A stretch of DNA of 64,000 bases from an uncultured Aquimarina sp. (GTDB lineage Bacteria > Bacteroidota > Bacteroidia > Flavobacteriales > Flavobacteriaceae), in NCBI RefSeq assembly GCF_947496855.1, contig NZ_CANMED010000001.1, positions 372,001 through 436,000 on the forward strand. The letters run 5' to 3'. The notes below the pieces were generated by a model. That model saw nothing but the letters and a program-made list of their open reading frames with translations, ran no database searches and was not told the origin of the DNA. Position 1 is the stretch's first letter. The number at the start of each line of letters is the position of its first letter. Made by a program: the position numbers and the translations under genes. This document shows, piece by piece, positions 17,615-24,778 of this stretch.

Positions 17615-17671
17615 TTATAAACTAAAAAAAATCCATCAACCTATGGCAGATGGATTTTTTTTAGTTTATAA
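17615..17671. terminator. Perfect 23-bp-stem bidirectional terminator
   Basis: A 23-base arm (17615-17637) and its exact reverse complement (17649-17671) flank an 11-base loop. Both arms carry eight A or T residues next to a G-C core, so RNA from either strand ends in a T-rich tail. It ends sucD, and on the other strand it includes the stop codon of the decayed TPR gene. Confidence 0.85.
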
Positions 17672-18130
17672 TTTACCTAATAATTCTGGTACTTCTATAG
17701 ATTTATAGTTATTCAGGTATTTGGTTATTTCTGATAAAAGTTCCTTGGCTTTTTTATCTTATTTTGTTTGACATGCAGTAGAGCCTTTTACCATTTGCTT
17801 TTTGGTACATCTATTAATTTACTATTGATTAGTTTATCAAATTTTTTTTCTGCTTTGTTGGACTCGTTTAATTCCATTTGTGAGAAACCCATATATAAAT
17901 ACATAGTTGCTTTATTTTTTTTGAATATTATCAAAACCATTACTGATTAGAATATCTAAGGTTTTATTATATTCATTTGCTTCAAATAGTTTTTGAGCTT
18001 CTGTCAATAAAATTTGATCAGTTTTTCCGCGATCTATCAATGATGGAAGGTCAGATAGTTCTAGATGATTTACATATAATTCATTAGACGATAACGCTTT
18101 ATTTGGAGAGAATATATAGCTTCCCTTTTT
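17666..18130 (-). pseudogene. Decayed TPR-repeat protein, C-terminal remnant
   Basis: No long frame exists, but three successive minus-strand frames encode parts of one tetratricopeptide protein of the kind common in Bacteroidota. The first reads SNELYVNHLELSDLPSLID and then AQKLFEANEYNKTLDILIS, ending at a stop. After a frameshift in an A-run comes ATMYLYMGFSQMELNES and KLIDVPKSKW, followed by an in-frame TAA. After a further frameshift comes KAKELLSEITKYLNNYK, to the normal-looking end in the terminator stem. The N-terminal half, which in relatives is a membrane-anchored part, is absent. The remnant starts directly behind the symporter gene. At least three lesions make it a pseudogene. Confidence 0.75.
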
Positions 18131-18142
18131 TAATACTTATTA

Positions 18143-19834
18143 TTATTCGAGCTCAATTTCACTAGTCGGAATAAACAATTCTAATACTATCGCTAAAAAC
18201 ATAACGATTCCACAACCAAGCGCATTTAGCCAAAGGAAAGGAAGCCAATCTTGCCACCATACATAAATGATGATCGTTTGTGTTATCAATGCCGCTACAA
18301 AAACAGCGTTACTTTTTACAAATTTTATAAAGAAAGCTAATAAAAATATACCTAATACATTACCATAAAATATAGATCCTATAATATTTACGAGTTGTAT
18401 TAAATTATCAAATAGATCTGCAAAACATGCGACCAGAATTGCGAGTATCCCCCAGATTAGTGTAAAAAACTTAGAAGCTGTCACATAATGTTTCTCACTT
18501 TTTTCTTCTTTTATATTACGTTTGTATAGATCAATCGCTGTTGTTGATGCAAGTGCGTTTAGTTCTGAAGCTGTTGATGACATAGCTGCAGATAATATCA
18601 CAGCCAGCAATAAACCAATAAGTCCTCTAGGAAGATTATTCAATATGAAATGTATAAAAACATAGTCTTTATCATTGGTTTCTACAACCGGATCTGCCAT
18701 AGTAATTAATTCTTTCGCAGCCTCCCTGGTTTTCTTATCAGATTTATCTAAAGCTATTATTTCATTTTTGATTTCTAGTTTTGACTGAGTGTTTGTTTCA
18801 TTTAAATATTTTTGAATAGAAACTTCTTTAGAGTTCTGAATTTCTGTGAGCTGTTTTTCAAGTTGCTCATATTCCCTGGTATATTTAGAATTTTCTACTG
18901 CTGTGATTGCTGCTGGATTAAAATTTAGAGGAGCTGCATTAAATTGATAAAACACAAATACCATAACTCCGACTAATAATATGAAGAATTGCATGGGTAT
19001 TTTTAATAATCCATTAAACAATAACCCCAATTGACTCTCTTTTACAGACTTACCAGATAAATATCTTTGTACCTGACTTTGATCGGTTCCAAAATAAGAC
19101 AGCATTAAGAACGTTCCACCAATAATACCGGTCCAAACGGTATATCTATTACTAAGATCAAAAGAAAAATCCAAAACTTCCATCTTTCCACTAGCTCCTG
19201 CAATATCTAAGGCTTTCGTAAAAGTAACATCATCAGGTAAGTAACTGATTATAAGAAAAAAGGCAATAAACATTCCTGTAAAAATAATGGCCATTTGTTG
19301 TTTTTGTGTAACACTTACGGCTTTCGTACCTCCAGAAACAGTATAGATGATTACCAGTATCCCTATGACTATATTTAAAGTTGTAAGATCCCAACCTAGT
19401 ACTGCAGATAGTATAATAGCTGGAGCAAAAATTGTTATTCCAGCACCTAACCCTCGTTGAATCAAAAAGAAAAATGCGGTAATAGTACGAGTCTTCAGAT
19501 CAAACCTGCTTTCTAAGTATTCGTAGGCGGTGTATACTTTTAATTTATGATATAGCGGTATGAAAACCAAACAGATGATAATCATGGCAAACGGTAGTCC
19601 AAAATAAAACTGAACAAATCCCATTCCACTATGAAATGCTTGTCCAGGAGTAGAAAGAAAGGTAATAGCAGATGCTTGAGTAGCCATTACGGATAGACCA
19701 ATAGTCCACCATTTTGCCTCATTACCACCACGAATATAGTCCTGAACATTTTTACTTCCTTTTGTTTTCCAAACACCATATAATACAATAAACAATAAAG
19801 TTCCTATGAGTATAATCCAATCTATAAGTTGCAT
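18143..19834 (-). CDS. Sodium:solute symporter (SSS family)
   Basis: This 563-residue inner-membrane transporter has the LeuT-like SSS fold of about 13-14 helices. Family features are GLSVMATQASAITFLSTPGQ in helix 1, GTDQSQVQRYLSGKS in the middle, and LSAAMSSTASELNALAS. A polar, charged insertion of about 90 residues (roughly 305-395, rich in Glu and Lys) sits between helices and is longer than usual. The substrate is not predictable. It is the last gene after a PIG-L deacetylase and a 36-residue membrane protein, suggesting uptake of a sugar or amino-sugar product released by the deacetylase. That link is an inference. Confidence 0.9.
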   Translation of the reverse strand: MQLIDWIILIGTLLFIVLYGVWKTKGSKNVQDYIRGGNEAKWWTIGLSVMATQASAITFLSTPGQAFHSGMGFVQFYFGLPFAMIIICLVFIPLYHKLKVYTAYEYLESRFDLKTRTITAFFFLIQRGLGAGITIFAPAIILSAVLGWDLTTLNIVIGILVIIYTVSGGTKAVSVTQKQQMAIIFTGMFIAFFLIISYLPDDVTFTKALDIAGASGKMEVLDFSFDLSNRYTVWTGIIGGTFLMLSYFGTDQSQVQRYLSGKSVKESQLGLLFNGLLKIPMQFFILLVGVMVFVFYQFNAAPLNFNPAAITAVENSKYTREYEQLEKQLTEIQNSKEVSIQKYLNETNTQSKLEIKNEIIALDKSDKKTREAAKELITMADPVVETNDKDYVFIHFILNNLPRGLIGLLLAVILSAAMSSTASELNALASTTAIDLYKRNIKEEKSEKHYVTASKFFTLIWGILAILVACFADLFDNLIQLVNIIGSIFYGNVLGIFLLAFFIKFVKSNAVFVAALITQTIIIYVWWQDWLPFLWLNALGCGIVMFLAIVLELFIPTSEIELE

Positions 19835-19884
19835 ATGTTATTTGTCTATATGTATTATTTTGAAGTAAAGCATGTACCAAATTT

Positions 19885-19995
19885 TCACGAAAAAATAGTC
19901 GTAATCCAATAGAAGAAAAGTAAATATAATGCATTAGTAATTAATACAATTGTGTATAGTTTTTTCCAGACTATTTTATTGTTTGAATCTTCCAT
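19885..19995 (-). CDS. 36-residue membrane microprotein between PIG-L and symporter genes
   Basis: The frame runs from ATG at 19995 to TGA at 19885 and encodes MEDSNNKIVWKKLY followed by one hydrophobic helix and ITTIFS. It begins 8 bases after the PIG-L stop and ends 50 bases before the symporter start, on the same strand. I recall similar tiny single-helix proteins beside SSS symporters in other Bacteroidota, which suggests a transporter subunit, but this was not searched. Topology is probably N-in with a short periplasmic tail. Confidence 0.65.
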   Translation of the reverse strand: MEDSNNKIVWKKLYTIVLITNALYLLFFYWITTIFS

Positions 19996-20003
19996 AATGG
20001 TTG

Positions 20004-22502
20004 TTATTTTCCTAAAGATAACATATTTGCAAACAATCGATATGCTCCAGAAACTCCCGCAGGAAATTCTCTAAAGAAACTTAGACCGGTGTATACATAA
20101 TAGCCTTTACCATATTTTGCAACCAACAAAGCTCCTTTTTTCTCAGATTCTCCTTTGTCATTTGCTGAAATGATAGGGGTGTATTCTTTAGACCATTCAT
20201 TAGGAAAGTATAATCCTCGTTCTTGTACCCAGCCTTCGAAATCTTTATTAGATATTTTATTTGGGATATTTAATACTGGATGATCACTTGCTAATAACTT
20301 GATAGTTGCATTTTCGTCGGTAACACGATCTCTGGAAAGTTTAAAAGGATAAGGGCCTAAATTATCTATTACTTTAAGTCTTCTGTTAGTATTATATTGG
20401 ATAATTAAGTTCCCACCATTTTTTACATAATCTAACAAATATTTTTGTCTAAATTTTAATTCTTCTACCGTATTATATGCACGTATACCAACAACAATAG
20501 CATCAAAAGACTTTAGCGTTTCTTCAGAAATCGATTCAGGTGTAATAGTAGTCACTTTATAACCGATTTGTTGTAAACTTTCAGGTACTACATCGCCAGC
20601 ACCTTCTATATATCCAATGTTTTGACCTTTCTTTTGAATATCTAATCGAACCACTTTTGTTTCTGAAGGTAATATTACGGTCTGAAAAGGAATATGATCG
20701 TAATCCATTGTTATTACTTCATCAGTATATGTTTTTCCTTGAATATTTATTTCTGGCGAAATATAGCCTTCGCTCTGATTTTTAGGAGCAGTAAGTGTAA
20801 AGATTATTGTTTTTTCTTCGCCTTTTTGATCTAAACTAAAATCAATGTTTTGCGGAGTAACCTGCCAACCTTCTGGATGTTTTAAGGAAACGGTTCCTCT
20901 TAGGTCAGATTCTCCAGCCTTTATAGTAACAGGAATCTGTTTTGCAGGACCATTTGCATAAATAATCACTTTATCTTTTATACTGGCAGAAATAGCAGGA
21001 ATGATTTCAAAAGGTTTATAGACTTCTCCTTTTACTGGATCATTTGTCTTGTAAACAATATCTTTTTGATAAGGGATACTGATTCCATTAATCTCAACAT
21101 TGAATACAGCTTCGGTTTGATGTTTGGTTTCTGGTGTTCCAATTAGTTTTTGATCTGTAACATTATACATACCAAGTGTTCCTTTATTATTCAACCAATA
21201 AGGAGTTGTGTTTTTTGTTTCAGAAATGATTTTACCTTTCAATTCATAATTATTTCTTTTATTATTTCCCAAAGTTGTTTTCGCATTTTCAGAAACTCCT
21301 ATTGTAGAAATATTAATGGATTTTAGAAAAATTGAAGCATTACTTCGATTAATAGCTTCGATTTTAATAGTTACTTCACTATCCTTGGTAGTGTAAGGCT
21401 CAGTAGCAACAGCTTCTAAATATAGACCAGTTACTGCTTTAATAATATCTTTTATTTCTTTGGTTTTAATAGTTTTCCAATGAGTGTCTTCTAGTTGCTG
21501 TATTAATTGGTATGCCTTTACTAGTTGATTAACAGAAGCTGAAGGGTTTTTAAAATCAAAGCTTTTTTCTACTTCATATAGAATATCACCAATAGCTTTT
21601 CCTCCTTTAACTCGATTCCATGAGGTATCAATTCCATCAAAAATATTGGTTTTATCTTTAGGTAGTTCTCCTTTTATTAATTCAACATATTCGGTTTGTG
21701 TTCCACGAGTTCCAGTACTTCCAAAACCTTGTGATTTATGTTGACTTCGACTTAATGAAGCAATTTCTGTATTAGAGAGTCCTAAATCCGAATAATAAAC
21801 ACCTGTATCAAATTCTAAAAGATTTGACTTGTCTGCCTTTTCAAATTTTTCTCTGCTTCCGTAAAACCACCATGAAGTATTAAAGAATAACCTTTTTGGT
21901 TGCCATGTATTCACATATTGTAACTGCTCTGGGTATACTTTTTTATCAGCTACCATATCAAAGGCTTCTACACTCAGCATTGCAGATGAAGTATGATGTC
22001 CGTGCGTGCTTCCTGGTGTTCTATGATTAAATCTATTAATTATAACATCAGGTTGAAACTTTCTTATTGCCCAAACAACATCGTTTAGTACTTCTTTTTT
22101 ATCCCAGATTGCTAAGGTTTCATCAGGATGTTTAGAATATCCAAAATCATTAGCACGCGTAAACATTTGTTCTCCACCATCTGTATTACGAGCTGCTAAT
22201 AACTCTTGTGTTCTTATTACTCCGAGTAATTCTCTTATTTCTGGACCAATTAAATTTTGACCACCATCACCACGAGTAAGAGATAGATAGGCAGTTCTTG
22301 CCTTTACCTGATTAGCCATATAAGAAATCAGTCGCGTATTTTCATCATCAGGATGTGCAGCAACGTACAAAACAGAACCTAAAAAGTTTAGTTTCTTTAT
22401 TGCTTCATGTATTTCTACAGAATTTGGTTTTTTAGGTTGTTGTGCTTCAGTTATATGTATAAATAGTGTACTGAAAGTGATTACAAAAAGTAATTTACGC
22501 AT
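20004..22502 (-). CDS. PIG-L (LmbE) family deacetylase, large secreted form
   Basis: This 832-residue protein has a signal peptide (about residues 1-20, cut near EAQQ) and an N-terminal PIG-L domain. The zinc motif is AHPDDEN (about residues 50-56) and a later GHHTSS supplies the third ligand. The long C-terminal part contains beta-sandwich-like segments, then a flavodoxin/glutamine-amidotransferase-like stretch (FDAIVVGIRAYNTVEEL and YVKNGGNLIIQY). Family members remove N-acetyl groups from sugars such as GlcNAc derivatives. The two sodium symporters around it suggest periplasmic deacetylation coupled to uptake. The exact substrate is unknown. Confidence 0.88.
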   Translation of the reverse strand: MRKLLFVITFSTLFIHITEAQQPKKPNSVEIHEAIKKLNFLGSVLYVAAHPDDENTRLISYMANQVKARTAYLSLTRGDGGQNLIGPEIRELLGVIRTQELLAARNTDGGEQMFTRANDFGYSKHPDETLAIWDKKEVLNDVVWAIRKFQPDVIINRFNHRTPGSTHGHHTSSAMLSVEAFDMVADKKVYPEQLQYVNTWQPKRLFFNTSWWFYGSREKFEKADKSNLLEFDTGVYYSDLGLSNTEIASLSRSQHKSQGFGSTGTRGTQTEYVELIKGELPKDKTNIFDGIDTSWNRVKGGKAIGDILYEVEKSFDFKNPSASVNQLVKAYQLIQQLEDTHWKTIKTKEIKDIIKAVTGLYLEAVATEPYTTKDSEVTIKIEAINRSNASIFLKSINISTIGVSENAKTTLGNNKRNNYELKGKIISETKNTTPYWLNNKGTLGMYNVTDQKLIGTPETKHQTEAVFNVEINGISIPYQKDIVYKTNDPVKGEVYKPFEIIPAISASIKDKVIIYANGPAKQIPVTIKAGESDLRGTVSLKHPEGWQVTPQNIDFSLDQKGEEKTIIFTLTAPKNQSEGYISPEINIQGKTYTDEVITMDYDHIPFQTVILPSETKVVRLDIQKKGQNIGYIEGAGDVVPESLQQIGYKVTTITPESISEETLKSFDAIVVGIRAYNTVEELKFRQKYLLDYVKNGGNLIIQYNTNRRLKVIDNLGPYPFKLSRDRVTDENATIKLLASDHPVLNIPNKISNKDFEGWVQERGLYFPNEWSKEYTPIISANDKGESEKKGALLVAKYGKGYYVYTGLSFFREFPAGVSGAYRLFANMLSLGK

Positions 22503-22591
22503 AATATTGGTTTGATACTAGTTTTGAGTGTTTCGTCAAATATAAAAAGATAAAATTCTCAGTATTTAGGTTTAAGGATACTTTAACAAGA

Positions 22592-23893
22592 CTATTTGGA
22601 TCTGTAGATTAACCCGATTAGGGAACCTAATAGAACAGTAATAGCAATAGTTGGCTTAGGTCCAAAAACAATTAAACCTGTTAGTAAGCCTATGACACCT
22701 CCTAATGCACTTGCAATAAAACGTCCACTATTTTTCTTTTTATTAATCACATAGATCATCGATATAGAAAGTGTCATTCTTAGTGCGGCACCTACAATGG
22801 TAATGTCCACGATACTTTTCCAAAACAGTGCAGTAACATAAGCTATAATAATGGTTATGACTGTTGCATATCGTAATGATTTTACTTTCTGATCTTCTTT
22901 TGATTTATAAACTAGGTGAGAGGATACTGCAAAAATAGAGGTGTCTGCTGTACTCATTAGGCCAGCAAAGAAAAGTACCAACAACAGAGGAATCCAGGAT
23001 TGATTAACTAAGTTTTGCATTGCAAATACGAAAACGGTATCTGGATCCAAAGAAGTATCACGATTATAAACATATAAACCTATAAGTAATAATAAAAATG
23101 CTATTAATAATACAGGAATTATGGCTAACCCTAGTCCCTTTTTTAGAGATTTCACATCTTTTGCGGCATAACAAAGTTGATATCTATCTGCTAAACCAAA
23201 TACAGATAAACCTCCATACAATATGAGGCCTATAATACTACCCAGTTCTACGTTTTCATTTGTGGAAGTACCTAAAACTGAACCAAAATCTTTTATATCT
23301 AGCATTCCGAAAATTAGAATACCCAAAAAAACAATAATAATTATAGCCTGAATTATATCTGTAATAATAACTGCTTTGAAACCAGAAAACAAGACATAAA
23401 TCAATACTACCGATGAAGTAATCAGTAGTGCAATGTCATACGAAAATAAATCAAAAAAGGTAATCACCTTAGCACCACCAGCCAGAGAGAGTAAAATCCA
23501 GAAAAACTGAACAATAATAGTAATAGAATTGGTAATTAATGAAGTGATTTTATTTCCTGTAACAAATTCAGGTAAATCACCTTGTGTATAGAAATTACCT
23601 TGTAATGATAATTTCTTGATTCTGGGTGCTGCCCAAAAAGCAAACAAAAGGTAACCAATCACAGAGCCTATTGACATGGCAAATAATCCCCAACCAAACT
23701 TGTATGCATAGCCTGTATAAGTAATTAAAGTACTAACACCGATAGCACCGGCAAACTTCGAAAATAAAATGGTCCACTCATTACGATTTCTTCCACCAAT
23801 TAGAAAATCTTCGGTATTAGAGGATCTTGAGATATAAATTGATAGGCCAATGATTAATATGATATAAATAGATAAGTAAATATAAATCTCCAT
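22592..23893 (-). CDS. Sodium:solute symporter (second SSS family protein)
   Basis: This protein of about 433 residues has about 12-13 predicted helices. Family signs are ISRSSNTEDFLIGGRNRNEW at the start, KFAGAIGVSTLITYTGYAY, GLADRYQLCYAAKD in the middle, and GLMSTADTSIFAVSSH. It is shorter than the symporter at 18143 and clearly a different subfamily. I start at the ATG at 23893; a TTG eight codons upstream is possible but adds residues that homologues lack. It lies 89 bp upstream of the PIG-L gene on the same strand and may share its transcript. Confidence 0.88.
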   Translation of the reverse strand: MEIYIYLSIYIILIIGLSIYISRSSNTEDFLIGGRNRNEWTILFSKFAGAIGVSTLITYTGYAYKFGWGLFAMSIGSVIGYLLFAFWAAPRIKKLSLQGNFYTQGDLPEFVTGNKITSLITNSITIIVQFFWILLSLAGGAKVITFFDLFSYDIALLITSSVVLIYVLFSGFKAVIITDIIQAIIIIVFLGILIFGMLDIKDFGSVLGTSTNENVELGSIIGLILYGGLSVFGLADRYQLCYAAKDVKSLKKGLGLAIIPVLLIAFLLLLIGLYVYNRDTSLDPDTVFVFAMQNLVNQSWIPLLLVLFFAGLMSTADTSIFAVSSHLVYKSKEDQKVKSLRYATVITIIIAYVTALFWKSIVDITIVGAALRMTLSISMIYVINKKKNSGRFIASALGGVIGLLTGLIVFGPKPTIAITVLLGSLIGLIYRSK

Positions 23894-23998
23894 ATGAAAT
23901 GGTTTCGTGAGCTTCAAAAATAGCTAAAAGTGTTTATAAAAAAGCTTTTCTTTTAGTAGTTAATTTAGGAATTAGAGAGGAAAAGTATCTCAAGTTTT

Positions 23999-24217
23999 CT
24001 AACCTTCGGGTTTCTTTTTATAGTCTACAATATCTGTAATATCCACTCCCATATAATCAGCAATTTTCTGTAGTCGTTCATAATCCTTTGCTAAATCTTT
24101 TCTCTTCACTACATAATCTCCAGCTTGAGGGCTTATGCCTAATATTTTAGAGATACCGTATACAGTTTTTGCTCCTTTACTTTTTTTAAGTAGTTTTTTT
24201 AATCTCTTGTTAATCAT
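23999..24217 (-). CDS. Small XRE-type helix-turn-helix regulator
   Basis: This 72-residue protein is lysine-rich at the N-terminus and has a single Cro/C1-type helix-turn-helix: VYGISKILGISPQAGDYVV as helices 2-3, then LQKIADYMGVDITDIVDY as the last two helices, a typical XRE ending. There is no effector domain. It is divergent from a small secreted protein gene across 113 bp that hold several TATACAAA/TTTGTATA repeats, one of which touches its own start codon. Autoregulation and control of the neighbour are likely but inferred. Confidence 0.78.
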   Translation of the reverse strand: MINKRLKKLLKKSKGAKTVYGISKILGISPQAGDYVVKRKDLAKDYERLQKIADYMGVDITDIVDYKKKPEG

Positions 24218-24243
24218 TGTATAACAGTATTATATTATATAAA

Positions 24244-24280
24244 TATACAAATAAATTTTTATTAAAAAAATGTTTGTATA
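24244..24280. promoter_or_regulatory. Candidate operator, inverted repeat TATACAAA-N-TTTGTATA
   Basis: TATACAAAT (24244-24252) faces TTTGTATA (24273-24280). The same 8-bp half site recurs in the next palindrome and as TTGTATA at 24217-24223 on the regulator's start. The second half overlaps the -33 box of the rightward promoter. Confidence 0.55.
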
Positions 24281-24303
24281 ATCAAAAATTATTTGTATAT
24301 TCG
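24273..24303 (+). promoter_or_regulatory. Promoter of the small secreted protein gene
   Basis: TTTG at 24273-24276 and TATATTCG at 24296-24303 are separated by exactly 19 bases, the expected spacing for the Bacteroidota TTTG / TAnnTTTG promoter (one mismatch in the -7 box). Both boxes overlap candidate operator half sites. Confidence 0.5.
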
Positions 24304-24315
24304 AATTATACAAAT
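24291..24315. promoter_or_regulatory. Candidate operator, 9-bp arms around TTCGAAT
   Basis: ATTTGTATA (24291-24299) and TATACAAAT (24307-24315) are exact reverse complements around a 7-base centre TTCGAAT. It covers the -7 box and the inferred start point of the rightward gene, which fits a repressor site. Confidence 0.6.
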
Positions 24316-24330
24316 CAAAACGGCTAAAAA

Positions 24331-24690
24331 ATGAAACTCCTATTAGTAATTGCAATGCTTTGCGTAACATTTGGACACGCTACATCTTCAAATTCGAATT
24401 CAATAAAAGAGAAGGAAAAAAACAAAAAAGGCGATAAGAAAGAGAATGTAGAAAATAACTTGATCTCTAGAAATTTTCACTCCATTAAGAGATGGAAGAT
24501 GACTGTGGAGTACACGAATGGCGATATTATTTCTAAAACAATTGAGATTAATGATGACTCATCATCTAGCGCAATGGAACTAGCTTTTATCGAAGCAGAA
24601 AAATATATAAAGACTTTAAAAAGAGTGAAAACTTATAATGTATCACCAGTATCAGGAAATACTTTTGTTTTGCTAGCAGGAGGGAAGTAA
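24331..24690 (+). CDS. Small secreted hypothetical protein
   Basis: This 119-residue protein has a signal peptide (MKLLLVIAMLCVTFGHA), a Ser/Asn- and Lys-rich spacer (residues 19-45), and a compact 70-residue domain with WKMTVEYTNGDIISKTIEI and FIEAEKYIKTLKRVKTY. No family is recognised. It is divergent from the XRE-type regulator, its promoter is covered by repeated operator-like sequences, and a strong terminator follows 23 bases after the stop. It is therefore a single regulated gene. The mature protein probably acts in the periplasm or outside. Confidence 0.75.
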   Translation: MKLLLVIAMLCVTFGHATSSNSNSIKEKEKNKKGDKKENVENNLISRNFHSIKRWKMTVEYTNGDIISKTIEINDDSSSSAMELAFIEAEKYIKTLKRVKTYNVSPVSGNTFVLLAGGK

Positions 24691-24713
24691 TAATCGATTG
24701 AGCTTAACCTACG

Positions 24714-24751
24714 AAAAAAAGGCTGCTAATTGTTTAATTAGCAGCCTTTTT
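24714..24751. terminator. Bidirectional terminator between the secreted protein gene and mutS2
   Basis: GGCTGCTAATT (24721-24731) pairs with AATTAGCAGCC (24736-24746) around a 4-base loop. Seven A residues precede it and five T residues follow, so it serves both convergent genes. Confidence 0.88.
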
Positions 24752-24778
24752 ACTGTTTTTCTGTATTTGTTACTAAGG

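Noticed and set aside
17768..17950. 60-codon plus-strand frame in the gap after sucD
   Set aside because: It is the complement of the decayed TPR gene, whose minus-strand frames match a known protein type.
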